A DNA stretch of 64,000 nucleotides, taken from Dryococelus australis (lineage: Eukaryota > Arthropoda > Insecta > Phasmatodea > Phasmatidae). Both the position numbers and the translations under genes were made by a program. The notes below the pieces were generated by a model, which worked only from the letters and a program-made list of their open reading frames with translations, made no database searches and was not told where the DNA came from. Of the stretch, positions 10,850 to 22,780 are shown one piece after another. Position 1 is the first letter of the stretch. The number at the start of each line of letters is the position of its first letter. The stretch lies in NCBI GenBank assembly GCA_029891345.1, contig CM057002.1:64994590-65058589 (forward strand), in the 5' to 3' direction.

Positions 10850-13200
10850 AGTATTCCCTTTTGAAACATCTTTATCTTGATTGTGCTAGATTAGTTAAAT
10901 AAACAACATACCAAAATTAATATCCACTAGGATCAACATAACATTTGCGCCACTTCCTTGTGCTGTGTTATAGCAGTAAATTCACAGAGTTAAATGTAGT
11001 ATTTTGAAGAATTTTGAATATTACTGCACTGCAGCGTGTTCGTGATGTCATATATTGCAAATTATACCACCTCGTCTTTTGTCCAGTCAAACTTTAGATT
11101 TATAGAATTGAAGTCGGCCAGCAATGGCTATGTTTGAAATGCCTAAGCGCAGGACGTTTTCTCAAATCGCCATAATATAAGCAAACCACGTAGGCGTTGT
11201 CAGTATGTCGTGTCTGTATACAATGTAATGGTTTGGGAACCACACCGAGAAATTAACTCTATCTGTATTTACTTACTCTGAGGTGGACTTCCATAAAAAT
11301 AGATAAGATTGCTAAATTAGGTATTATATATATGTGTGTGTGTGCGTGTGCGTGTGTATCTGCACTACATAAATAATATGTAAATTACTTAGACAAAAGA
11401 ACGTTAAAATCGGTAGTGATCTATCAGATATCATAAGAAATTAAGACAGGCGTCCCGGCTCCTTTATTACTATTGGCTCTATTAGTGTTCTTCGGTAATT
11501 TTAAAAATTAGGTTTTCATATGTCTCTTTATGTAATTTTGGAACTGAATTTTTCATGTATTTTAGTTGTATAAAAGAACATTTAGATCCGGTTAATTAAA
11601 AATAATACTACTTAATTTTGTACAAGAGTAAAATGGAAGATAATCATGTAAATACCGAAGTGCACTAAATGTCACATATACCATGTCGCCTGAGGTTGCA
11701 CTAGGAAGACACTGATTTCCACCAGACAATAATATAAAGTGGTACACTCCCTATTATTTTTAGAGTTTTCAGAGCAAATGACCATGTGCTGCATTTTCTT
11801 AGTCCTACAAAGCTGGCAGCAACTTGCAGCTCATCCACGAAAATAATTGAAAGCTGCTTTACGTTGCATTGAATGTAGTATGTGTAGCCAAGCAATTTAT
11901 TTTCTGTTTTGGTTTTGTCACTGGGTGTTAGTTAAGGGGACATGGTGTGAGAAGTTGCATCTCGTCATATCTCAGTAGGCCAAGGGAAAGACTTCACAAT
12001 ATATAAACGGCTGATTCTCCTACTTTACACATATTTGGCCGTCTCAGAACACTAAATAATACAACAGATTTTTTTTTTACTGGAATATTTTTGTGATAAA
12101 TGTGTTAACAGGAAGGAACACGCGTGTGTAAAAACTGACGTTATTTTTTTAAAATAATTTTGTGGGAAGAAGTGCTTAATTCGTCAATAAATACTCTAAC
12201 CTGACCTAGTCGATTAAACTTGTCACGTCTTTTTATTTTGTTCTTCCATTGTTTATAGTTTTACGATTCCTGGTTTGAACAAAAAGGTTTGATGAACGTG
12301 AGGGTTCTCTGTGAGCTCCGATCTCATAACTACCTGGAAGCCGACTGAGGGCTCAAACTCTGAGTCACGAAGTTGGTACGTTTCTAGCGATCACCCATCG
12401 AACCTCACTGCCATATGAGTGTGGTGTTTTCGTGATTACGATCACTGAGAACTCTTCGTGGAGTTCACCCTTATTCTTGTTGCTCTGTTATAAACATGTT
12501 TCTAAGTCAGAAATATTTCAATTTTGAGAAATGTTCGTTCATTTTATGTCGATTTAATATTTGTCAGAGTAAGGGTCAACACCTGCTCTTTCCTTCCTTG
12601 GAACTCATAAAAATTGTTGTGTCGATTGTGTAATTAATGTATTATTTAATTTTTGTTTTCAACGTGGCTTTTTATTTTACAGTAAAAAGACGAGAAACTC
12701 TGCATGAATTTGTTGAAAATTTCAGAAAATAATTTATTTTTATTTCATAATAAATGTAACGGTTCAAGTAATCTGCTGTCAATAATTTAGCATTAGATAT
12801 AAGTAATTTCAAAAGTACGTCACAATAAAAAAAAATAATACTCTACAATACTAGCTTATTTAGTTAAATAATTCTCTATAAATGAAGGGACTGCAATAAT
12901 TCCATTCTTTAAATTCTAAGTGTTCTCTTTTATTCGATCTGGCGCTGATGTGGGTGCGATATATGCTTAATACAAATGTCTCCGACAAACTTCGGATGCA
13001 GTTTAATCACGAAAAAGAAGTTGCGAACATATATATATATAACCCAGGGTCTGAAGTGAATTCTAAGAGTGGTACAACAAATTTTTAACGTTAGTTCTGA
13101 AGCGCTAGTTAATTACAGTGCCACTGAAATCTTCGCCTCCTTTGACAGCCGCAAGTGAGTGGTATTGGGTGACTTGGGTGCTGCCTACCTACCAGGTTTA
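10850..13200. other. Long AT-rich spacer
   Basis: I see no gene or clear repeat copy. A (TG)n-like stretch lies at about 11330-11352 and a short (AT)n at about 13030. Weak inverted similarity flanks 12300-12470. Frames are short and unrecognised. Confidence 0.5.
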
Positions 13201-13202
13201 TA

Positions 13203-13570
13203 TAGACTGTTCACGGTCAAATGAGCACTTTTGAAAGCCATGCTTAAGATATACTTGTATACACGTTGCCATGGACCTCATATCTTTACCGTGAAATTAT
13301 TAAAAAAATTATATATCTTACGAATCTGCTCATTTTTACACTTCGTTGCACCAGAAAAAGAGAAAGCGAATTAAATAATTTAAATTATCACAAATGGTTA
13401 CTTAACACTTTTAATTTGCCGTTAAGATATGGAACTACTTTCCATCCACTGTTGCCAACTTTACTGGGCGCATGCCAGTCAGCGCGCCCATAGAAATATA
13501 TGCAGCTATGAGCAGTGACATTTTTCTAAGGTTGATTTGAAGAGCGCTTACTTTATCCTGAAGAGCCTTT
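13203..13570 (+). mobile_element. Family A element, copy 3, internally deleted
   Basis: The left end TAGACTGTTCACGGTCAAAT and right end GCTTACTTTATCCTGAAGAG plus CCTT are flanked by TA. At about 368 bp it is shorter than the usual 410-430 bp because a segment after the ACACGTTG motif is missing. The conserved interior TGGGCGCATGCCAGTCAGCG is present. Confidence 0.85.
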
Positions 13571-13574
13571 AGTA

Positions 13575-14259
13575 AATGTTGTTTTGAGATTAAAACACGA
13601 CCTACTCGAAAACGGTGACGCTGTTGGTATTTTCACATAGCGATCTATTCCGTTAATTGTGACAGGCGGAGTCATAATTCATCATTTAAATCCCAAATAT
13701 GCTACCTCGTCATGGAGGTTAATTCGAAATGAGGGTGGTTAACGTGATTATTAATATGAAATTATTTGATTACAGCAACAGGTGTGGTACTTGCAGATTT
13801 TTTCAGTTACCCACAGACTCAGTGTTCCATCTTAAATATTGTCTTAAATATCTGCAATAAACTAGTTTTGCAGGATATACTTTAAATCTCTTAACCGTTC
13901 TTAGGATTTACTTTAGGGTAACGCTAGACCATAGTCGTATATGTTTTTTTTTTCACTTCTATTTTAGTTTTTAAACTATAGTCGGAGATTGTCGGTTAAA
14001 TTTTGAAACATTCTGTATAACGTTTATGCACGTACAAGATATAAATGAGAGGAGGAAGTTACAAGCTATAGTAATTGATGTTAATGGTTGAAAGTAATTA
14101 TAGTTTTCAGTCTTGTGGCATGAAATAATCGTGTGAATTGTAAAAGTCACTGAAATTACTTTCTCTGGGGTTTCGTGGAACTGCCAGAACTCAGGATGTC
14201 TTCTTTAAAATATAATCCCATCAAGCTGTACTCATCCGTTAACTTTCAGGAATCTTCAA
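13575..14259. other. AT-rich spacer, nothing recognised
   Basis: The stretch at 13610-13990 (GAAAACGGTGACG and on) is loosely similar to 49150-49460, where the phrases AATATGCTACC and AGACCATAG recur, so an old dispersed repeat is likely. Confidence 0.4.
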
Positions 14260-14905
14260 AATTCAAGATGGCGGTGTCCAGCAGACGATGGTGAACAAGA
14301 TGGACGCCTACAGCAGACGAAAAACAAGATGGACGGCTCTAGCAGACGATTCAAGGTTGAGGGAGGAGGAGAGGGTAACCCCTCCGAGAGGAAGAGATAG
14401 AGAGAGAGAGAGAGGGAGGAAGAGAAGCAAAGAGGAAAAGAGAGTACAAAAAGGGTGGAATGTGAAAGAGAGAAAAAATTGGAGGACTCCGAGGAAACCC
14501 CCGTCGACTGGACGGAATGCAAGTGAAATCCAAGATGGCCGACGTCAGAGAGGAATGAATGAACTTTAAGGCAGAATGCAAGAGCATGATGTTGAAGTTA
14601 CGAGCCAGACTGGCTGTCGAGATGGCCGCAGGTGATCGGTATACTGGCTGCCAAAATGGTCGCCGTTTTAGAGGCATGACAGAGCAGGAATTTGACGCCG
14701 ACGTTATCCAAGATGGTGGCCTTGGTTCCCCATCCAGCATCCAGTACTACCACCGCTCTCATTATTATATTACAGTTCAGCAGAACACCATAAGGAATAG
14801 CGCGTTGTACAACATGGTAGCTGGCCACCGCTTTGAGAAACTTCTGAGAGACAATAAAGACCTTTGCAGCATCAACAATAAATTAATAAACATTCAGTAA
14901 TGAAC
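14260..14905 (+). repeat. Repeat with recurring CAAGATGG motifs and a GA-rich tract
   Basis: CAAGATGG occurs at 14264, 14296, 14325, 14531 and 14709, with variants at about 14619, 14652 and 14810. AGCAGACGA recurs at about 30-bp spacing at 14280, 14312 and 14341. A purine-rich tract fills 14350-14480. Two overlapping plus-strand frames (14288-14569 and 14559-14900) are open but their translations are low-complexity (Arg/Lys/Glu) or unrecognised. AATAAA-like signals lie at the end (14877-14893). I read this as a transcribed or transposed repeat with no supportable protein product. Confidence 0.4.
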
Positions 14906-15500
14906 AATCCCATTCTATTAAAAAAAGAGTGTTTGTTGAATATCATACTAACAACGGATTAAAAACACTACGAAAAACTTTTCACACAACGTTTAATCTT
15001 ATGAGCGTAATAAATAATTATGCTTACTTTATACCAGTTAATTACATTACGATCTGTGATATATTTATTTACTTAATCATAACACCCAATTGTTTAATAT
15101 TTAGGTTAAAAAATTTTATTTTAATCTGCTGAAAAATGAATTACCTTAAACTTTGAATAAAGACGTAGAAACACATTCACACGCAATTCTGAAATAACCA
15201 CTGGAGTTAAATAGCAAGGAGTTTTCAGCAGTTGCACGTTATGTAATTTACTGTAACGGCTTGATCGGAATGCCATTTAAGCGCAGTGAAATTCAAAATT
15301 ACCGACCGGTATTGCCTCCCCAATTGCGAATTCATATGATCGGAATTCCTTGTCGCCCATTAGAAAACAAACAAGACAGAATTCAGAATCCTGCACTCGT
15401 ATAGTTAGAGGTATGCAATGCGAAACGTGCTACTTGCAGACTTTCGTCTTAGTGGAAATGTGGCTAAGTGCAAGAAGGGAATAAACATTTTAATTTTTAC
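14906..15500. other. AT-rich spacer, nothing recognised
   Basis: A 67-codon open frame at 14929-15132 has no recognisable motif. Confidence 0.5.
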
Positions 15501-15501
15501 T

Positions 15502-15756
15502 CTATTCATCATTAAGACACAGATATGGCAATGTTGTCGAGGAATCTCCTGATAGCTTTCTATTGGCCATACATATTACTTCAAGAAAATGAATATGTTC
15601 ACTACAAGAACAATTATTGTAATGACCTAAAACGTTACGTATACGTATACTTACACAACTTACCAAATACATTGCTGGTTGTTCACACAAGTAACAGTCA
15701 ATATCGTAAACAGGTAATTCCACATCAGAATAAATGTTTTCTTTATTGTCACTCAT
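15502..15756 (-). pseudogene. Short coding-like segment downstream of the 16-kb relic
   Basis: The minus-strand frame opens with ATG and an acidic, plausible N-terminus (MSDNKENIYSDVELPVYD), about 50 bases after the stop of the upstream relic. After roughly 30 residues the composition becomes less protein-like and a GTAAGT donor-like site follows, so the real segment may be shorter than the open frame. I do not recognise the family. Its strand and closeness suggest that it belonged to the same ancestral insertion as 15.8-16.54 kb. Confidence 0.35.
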
Positions 15757-16081
15757 TTTTGGTCGTTTGGCGCAAAGGGGCTGCTAGGGGTTGGTTAAGT
15801 CACTGCATTATGGAACGTAACAACCTGGTCTTACTATTACTTCCCTAGGTCCACGATTTATTGGACCTCCAACCCTTACTGGAATATTGTCGTTCAAGTC
15901 TAACACTCGGTGTAACCTAAAATTAAAGTACGCACGCAAAGCACGTCTATCGTAACCATTTACAGCATCATCCCAACAATTAAAAAGATCATCTGCACTG
16001 TGATGTTTGTTAATGTCTTCTCTATAGCTACGATTACAAACTAGCAACACACGGTGACACCACCAAAAGTTGTAACCATTT

Positions 16082-16250
16082 CCATATAAGAAAGCAGCAC
16101 CTAAGACACGATCAGCATTCGCCATGTAAGAAAGCAGCAACTGAGACACGATCAGCATTCGCCATGTAAGAAAGCAGCAACTAAGACACGATCAGCATTC
16201 GCCATGTAAGAAAGCAGCAACTAAGACACGATCAGCATTCGCCATATAAG
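16082..16250. repeat. 40-bp tandem expansion inside the coding relic
   Basis: Four full units start at 16082, 16122, 16162 and 16202, each ending GACACGATCAGCATTCG, followed by a partial fifth unit. Unit length is not a multiple of three, but three extra units add 120 bp. The frame upstream and downstream is therefore the same, apart from a stop created inside the array. Confidence 0.95.
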
Positions 16251-16396
16251 AACACCAAATAGTAAGACGAGCACGGTGAGGAAACCTCTCGTAACCTCCA
16301 ATGTCAAATAATAATTCAGGCCATGCATTTGCACGCAAAGGAAGCGCCATTAATTTCACACCTGAAAAACCGAATACAAAGTAAATAATAAAACGC

Positions 16397-16480
16397 AAAT
16401 CACAAGCTAGCATATCATATTAGACCTTATGCCCACTCAAATCACAAGCTAGCATATCGTAGTAGTCCTTATGCCCACTG
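16397..16480. repeat. 42-bp tandem duplication in frame
   Basis: AAATCACAAGCTAGCATATC recurs exactly 42 bp apart (16397 and 16439), each time followed by a similar CCTTATGCCCACT. The duplication is 14 codons, and the copy at 16397-16438 has acquired an in-frame stop. Confidence 0.9.
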
Positions 16481-16542
16481 AAATCAGGCGAGGCAATATT
16501 TAAACCATAACCAAAAGATGCATTTTCATTACTACTACGACA

Positions 16543-16622
16543 ATTATATATATACACACATATATACATTCACACGCATGCATACCCATATACATAAACA
16601 CATTTATACATATACATATATT
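16543..16622. repeat. Interrupted TA/CA microsatellite
   Basis: Mixed ATATAT, CACACA and ATACAT repeats abut the 5' side of the coding relic. Confidence 0.85.
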
Positions 16623-19600
16623 TGTAACATCTGGAATCGTGGTTAATTTTTATTTATTTTTTCTTGCGCACATATTTCTAATGTAAAGTAATAATTCTTC
16701 TTTCTGGCCAACAATTTCATTTAATATTATTATTTCAGCACGTATGTTATTGTTAATTTGCATTGTATAACATAATTGTTGGTGTAAATGCTATTTTTGT
16801 TTTTTCTTTGATAGTGAACCTGTCAGTTCAATTATTTTGTGAGGAAACTACGAGAGACATACTTTTTCTCCAGGTATTTGTATTTTATAGGATATTTTAT
16901 TTTTATTTTTGGTTTCTTCAGTTTCCAGCAACTTGTTGATTATTGTGTGGGGTAATTCTGCTCCTGTCCCAATTACGGGTTTAAGAGATTTTTTCTTTAA
17001 AGCCATCTTTGTTATAAGGAATATTACTTTATTAGGAACGTCTTTAAAGGTGACTCCTTTTTTTTTGACGCTAGTATTGGAGTCGGATCACAGCTGTCCG
17101 TCTCACTAGGAATTGGTAGGAATTCTTCTGTTTAACGAGTCCGACTGTGTAATACCAGGCGAAACTTGAAGAATCAAGACGCGCGCGTGCTACAGAAATA
17201 AATAAGATGCCCGATGTCGGACTACGACGCGTTTTATGTTAGATTAATTAGTCTTCCGCGTAATGCTTGTCTAATAACGTGCAGTGGACTGTATTCGGCG
17301 CTGACGTAAGCCCGTGTGCTTACGCCTAGGGAAGTTTTCGAAGGACGAAGAGGATCCAGTAAGAAATGAATTCCACTTATTTATTCCGTCGTTGGTCATG
17401 ACGGAATCCAACTACATACAGCCTACGCCATCTCGTTATCGACGTAATTTAACTGCAGCTAAGTCAGTCTACGCCTCATTGCTAAACGGAGAGCCACTCG
17501 TCATATAATTCGATTTCTTTAAACAGTAATTATTTTAAACAGTTTTACTATGGGAATATATTTTTTTTATTTTTCACGTTTGGTCAGCTACATATGACCC
17601 TGAAGGTGTTTCATGTAAAAGTAATTCAATGGCAAGGGAGCTAGATTGAGCTGTAATGTCACGATTGTTGTCGTCCCATTATTTGCTGGAATAATTTAAA
17701 ACAAGTCTGAGAGCATTTTAAAAGCAATCCCTTTGCTAATTTTGTTCTCAAACTTAAAATAATTTTTCTCACTATTTTACACTCAATAGTAATGTTGGCC
17801 AGACCTTTGGTTTTTTTAAAACAGATTTAATGTTGAGAGTCAAAAATAATAATTCTATCACCATACCGCAAGATAAGTACTATTCAATGAAACTCCTTAT
17901 TCAAAAGAGCTGCCGAAGTTTCTTTTCTTAGTGATGATGGAGTAGTTAGGTACCCATGTTCATGCTAGTGCTGTGGACTAGCCGAAGAAGTTTACAAATA
18001 CACTATCAATAACTCAAATGTAGACTACATACAGGTAGCAGTATATTTTGTTACGTAATTAATTTGACGTAGTAACGAAGGGATGCATATACTCACACTA
18101 CGAGTACACTGCATAATTTGGTTTCACGCGAGGCGAACTGCGTGTACACATTTTGTGTTATATAAAGGTTGTAAATACTTCGTTACTCTATATAGCTTAT
18201 CTGTGTTGTGCCCATGTACGACCAAAAGATACGAAACCAATAAAATATAATATCGACTTCCAACGTACACAGAAATATCCTGAGTCCATGGCGTAAGTGA
18301 CAATCAAATGCCACAAAAACTTATAAACAAAGTGGCGTAAAAAACAACAATTGCCAAAGGACCTGACACAAACAAATATGAAAGGAAGCGATACAAACAT
18401 CAAATATGCTCACAGAAGTCAAATAGGAAGCACTAATACAAAACATCGTGCTGGGTGACGCTACACGGCACAAAAAATATATAAATAAAAGTATATAAAA
18501 ACAAGACTTGCATTTATGATTAAACACTGTATCGGCCCAGAGGAAGATGTAATTTTCTGTAAATAATAAGACGTGACTTGTGGTTGTGCGTTCCTAAATG
18601 ATTTCTTTGAATTAATTTTCTTTTCTCTCATGAAACACAAAGAAATAACTGTCTTTAAGAAAAACAATAATTATGTTCATTTTCATTCGAAATAAATTAA
18701 TGACGGTTCAATATATACGCAATAGAGAGAAATTAATATGACAAAGTAAGTCCTAGAAGATAGGACATGAAACTTGACATGAAAATCGTTTAGATGACAT
18801 AAAAATAATCAAGAAAATTGCTTCACTATGATTAATACCTTAAGATACAATAATATTACACCGTTTCAAATGCGTAAAAAATTTGTGTCTTTCATAACTT
18901 AAAAATTGTCAAGCTGTCAATCAATAACAATCAATTGCTTAAATGTATTGAAAGGGAATTAATTGCTTCGAAGTGGTACCCCGCGCAAAATCTACTAATA
19001 AATTAGTTAGAAAATAGCTTGAGATGCCATAGCATTAGATGTTGGTAAGTATGCACAGCAAAATTAAAACATGGCCATGACATAACTTCTATCAAAGTTA
19101 GATCAATTGGGATAAAACCGTTTTGTAAGGTAAACTCGTAGGAGCGGAAATTTCTACCCCTTCCCTCCCCCCCCCCCCCCCTAGTAGCCTTCGCCGTCCA
19201 ACACTGAATCACCCATCACCGCAGTAACTGTCAAAACAAAACTCGCGGAGAAAATAAATATGAACTTCCACAGGTAATCACTCATCTTTCCCATCTGGAA
19301 TGTTATTTTTAATTGTAAAATATTATATAGAAATTTAGTGTTGGAAAATGTATTATTTTAACATTATCATAAAAATAATGTTCGAGCAAAATAACACTAC
19401 TTTTATTTTTTTTATTTTTTTTTTTTGTAATTTTGAAATGTTAATTATGTTCTCGAGAGACAAATTCCGCAGCTCAAATATTAGTCCTTGGGGTGCACGC
19501 TTATTTCAATTTAAGGCTTAATTATACCGGCACGTCATGCAGCATGTGTCTATTTACCAGTTATGTGGTGTTAGAACGTATGTAACGAGGAGGTTTCAGC

Positions 19601-20210
19601 CTCAGATGGCACCCACTCCTCCTTAAAGCACTCCAAGTCATATCTTGTTCAAAAAGTGAACGGAGTATTTGATGCGACGCCTTTTCAAACTCGCTCACGT
19701 GCTGTGTATAAGAAACCCCAAGGGTTATTTCCGGAACATTTCAAGACCAAGTATGGTCCATTTGAACCGAAATTTGTACTACACCTTTATCCGGTGCTGA
19801 TGCATCCCGATCTTTCCCAAATTTAAAGAAGACATGAACAACCTTTTAGCGTAACTCCTTTTTCACACTTCCTATGGGATCTGGGAAAAAAAAGTATTTG
19901 CCAAATGCACAAGATACTATTAATGTCTCAAAGGACCAAAAATAAAAGATATATAATACCGGAAAGTGTAAAACCAGAGGGAAAAATAAAAGGTTATGTT
20001 ATTTCCTTTTATGCCCAGCGGGTCATCACAATCGTTAATTTCATGAAAAAGGAACTCGGAAGATTTATAACCCTTTCAAACTCCATAAAATGTATGATTT
20101 CTAGATTCTAGTATTTTATTTTGATGTTTGTTGTGCTTAAGCTGAGACTATACGTATTGTTGTCATTTTCGGGCGATTCAAAAAATATTTTGTCACATAT
20201 ATTTCGTTGT
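16623..20210. other. Long AT-rich region without identified features
   Basis: No repeat family in the window matches clearly. A C-run lies at about 19165-19181 and a T-rich run at 19405-19427. Frames such as 17314-17508, 18197-18667 and 19905-20111 are short and unrecognised. Confidence 0.5.
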
Positions 20211-20880
20211 CACTCAGTAGGTACGTTTATACCGTCAGCCGAAACCTCAGTTCCATAAACCCAACTTTCCAAACTAAGGTTTTAGTGAAGAGTTTATACT
20301 AGCATACGAAACTCCGTTTACGAAACTTGTGTTTCGTGTGCTGTTTTATGCCGGAAATCACTAGTATCAAAACAATGCAAAAAAAATCCTTTTATTATGG
20401 TGATACGAAATGGAAATACATTTTACAGAAAAAATAAATAAATTTGAGGAACCTAGTTATTAAAATTGAATAGGTCCTACCTTACTTGATAGAACATAAT
20501 TGAAAAATGGTATTTAGTAACTTTTTTTTCAAGATGCAACATGTTTATTGTGTATTAGTTATTTTCGTACCTACAACAAAATTATATAATCACTCTTCAT
20601 TTGCACACATTATTTTTAACCAACTAAACATCTTGTTTCACACTTCAGCATATCCTGGTTGTACATTCCATACCATATTTACAAACGTAACCGAAGTTTC
20701 AGTGTTTCACCGCACACGAAACCTAAGATTCTACGCGGAACTTGAATTGCAAATTTCGGTTTCGAGATACGGCGAAATCTCACTTTGGCGGCGTTTATAC
20801 CGTACACAAACTCTGCTTCCCGAAACCCAGGTTAATGAAACACTGGTTTCAGATGTCGGTATAAATTTAGTCACTGATAT
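20211..20880. mobile_element. Element D, palindromic non-autonomous transposon-like repeat
   Basis: The left end (TTTATACCGTCAGCCGAAACC at about 20226-20246) is inverted at the right end, where the complementary strand reads TTTATACCGACATCTGAAACC. The outermost bases CACTCAGTAG and CAGTGACTA are also related. Inverted similarity continues inward, and GAAAC/GTTTC motifs (GTTTCGTGTG, ACGAAACTC, TTCGGTTTCG) are repeated through both halves. The 140-codon plus frame at 20507-20929 runs through the repeat and out the other end, so it is not treated as a gene. Confidence 0.6.
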
Positions 20881-20945
20881 ATTTGTGAGCAGTATCTGTG
20901 ACGATACAATTGGAATATCTGTGACTTAGACATCGCATAAAGACA

Positions 20946-20975
20946 ATGGAGGTAACAGAGGACTAATACCTCCAT
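20946..20975. other. 9-bp inverted repeat (hairpin)
   Basis: ATGGAGGTA (20946-20954) is the exact inverse of TACCTCCAT (20967-20975), with a 12-base loop. It lies just outside element D. No T-run follows, so it is not called a terminator. Confidence 0.6.
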
Positions 20976-21679
20976 GATAACGACAGGCTCACGCCATAGA
21001 CTAAAGATGAGGAAAACCTGTCTCGCTGGCTGCATACTACTAATCTCCATGTCCCAACATTGAAATGTTTTTCTGCCTACACGTCTAGCAAAAATGGCAT
21101 GGATTAGGTTTGAGGTTAGAACACTCTTTAGTAAACAAGTGCTTTTCAGATGTTTTTATACTTCCTCTAATCAATTTGTAATGCTTTTTTAATACATTCA
21201 AACTGGTAAAGGTATTTTATTAATATAAAAAAAATCAGCTTTTAATTCTTTAATTTCAGTTTCCATATGTTTTTATATAAATTAGTTCTAAAGTGTTTGT
21301 GAGAGTCTAAAATGTTTTTAAATTGTGCCTGCATATATAAGAAGCAAGCTGAAATGAATGCAGAGATGAGGGTAAAGTTTTAGCGAAAATTTCGCTTAAA
21401 AAAACAACTATGGTGAGTGATAAGTGGAGTGCAATGTTGACATTCCTTCGGCTGGCAACTTTTTATGAATTTTTGACGCTGGTATGGATTCAATTTGATG
21501 AATTATTAATGTGAAGTGTTTTTGCAATGCTGAAATGTTGGATTTTATACAAATCGGCCCTTTTTTTAACCAATTTTAATGTGTTTTATGTATTTTAAAT
21601 TTCCAAGTGGAAAACCGTAGATGTTGTAGTGGTTACAAGGCAGTCATCTCGTAGTGAAATAACACTATTTACAAATAGC
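20976..21679. other. Spacer before the LINE
   Basis: AT-rich sequence with no recognised unit. The true LINE 5' end could lie somewhat inside this stretch. Confidence 0.4.
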
Positions 21680-21848
21680 GTCTGACTCATATTGAGCTGC
21701 TGATATTAGGCTGGGCAACCTGCTGCCGATGTGGAAAGTAACGGGATACTACCACATTATATTTCCCAAGTGGTACATGCTATGACTCTGTGTAAAAGAA
21801 TCTGGAGGTAAAGCTTCTCTTCACTCGGATCTCCGGGAAGGGAATACA

Positions 21849-22630
21849 TTGAGAGGAAATACCAATGAAAGAAAGAAGAGAAGAAGAAAGGAAGGCAAGA
21901 TAAGGATTGGAACATGGAATGTATGCACGCTATTGCAAGCAGGAAAGCTAGAAAATGCAAAACAGGAGATGAAAAAGAACAGATTAGATGCACTTGGCAT
22001 GTGTGAAATAAGATGGAGAGGGAACGGAGATAGAAAGTGGAGATTATAAACTTTTCTACTCAGGAGAAGATAAGCATGGTGGAAATGGTGTGGGAATACT
22101 GATAGGGAAAGAACCGAAAGATAAGGTAATGAAGGTGCAGTATATTGATGGAAGATTGATAATGATACGACTGCAGGGTAGTTCGAAAGACGTGATATTA
22201 ATACAGGTATACATGCCAACTAGCCAGCATAGAGATGAAGAGGTGGAAGAATACTATGTAAAGATTGAATAACTTATTGAGAAAGAGAATAAAAATGCCT
22301 GTATCATTATTATGGGGGACTGGAATGCAGTGGTGGGTGAAAGAAAAGAAGAAGATATAATAGGAAAATTTGGATTAGGGGTTAGAAATGTGAGGGGTGA
22401 AAGACTTATTAACTTATGCAAAGAAAACTCGCTGGTGGTGGGCAACACCCTATTTGAAAATCACAAAAGGAGACGTTATATATGGGTCTCTAGTTTGAAT
22501 AGAGAAAGGTATCAGCTGGACTACATCCTGATATAAAAAAGGTATAGGAACTGCCTGAAGAATGCCAAAGTTTACCCAGGAGCAGACATAAATTCAGATC
22601 ACAATCTCGTAATGGGAGAAATACAAGTAT
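21849..22630 (+). pseudogene. LINE endonuclease domain (broken)
   Basis: The APE-type endonuclease nicks target DNA for target-primed reverse transcription. Visible motifs are IRIGTWNVCTLLQAGKLENA (21903-21962), MGDWNAVVG (22312 on) and SDHNLVMGE (22594 on), the usual N-terminal, middle and terminal active-site boxes. A frameshift lies between 22049 and 22090, with in-frame stops near 22270 and at 22534-22536. A further stop follows near 22628. Confidence 0.85.
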
Positions 22631-22780
22631 AGTTGAAGAAAGTGGAGAGAGGTAAAGCAAGGGAAAGATTAAACTTAGAGACACTCAAGGAGGCAAGTAA
22701 GGGTTCGGAGTTAGAAGACAGGTTTATGGAAAAATGACACAGGCAGAGATGAAAAACGTATAAATGAAAAATTTATAAAA

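Larger units (their letters stand above)
15808..16541 (-). pseudogene. Unrecognised protein-coding relic, possibly of viral origin
   Basis: On the minus strand one frame runs from about 16541 down to 15808 with convincing protein composition. Short motifs include FGYGLNIASPDFSG, ALPLRANAWPELL, YNFWWCHRVLLV and VGGPINRGPREV. It is interrupted by a TAA at 16420-16422, inside a 42-bp duplication (16397-16480), and by a TGA near 16194, inside a 40-bp tandem expansion. I cannot name the family. The compact, Trp/Tyr-rich, intron-poor frame with no insect neighbour gene fits an endogenised viral structural gene, but that is inference. A TTTTTCAG acceptor-like site at about 16365 also allows a spliced host or transposon gene. 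Confidence 0.5.

Noticed and set aside
20507..20929. 140-codon plus-strand frame
   Set aside because: It crosses most of inverted-repeat element D and leaves it at the right end; no motif is recognisable.
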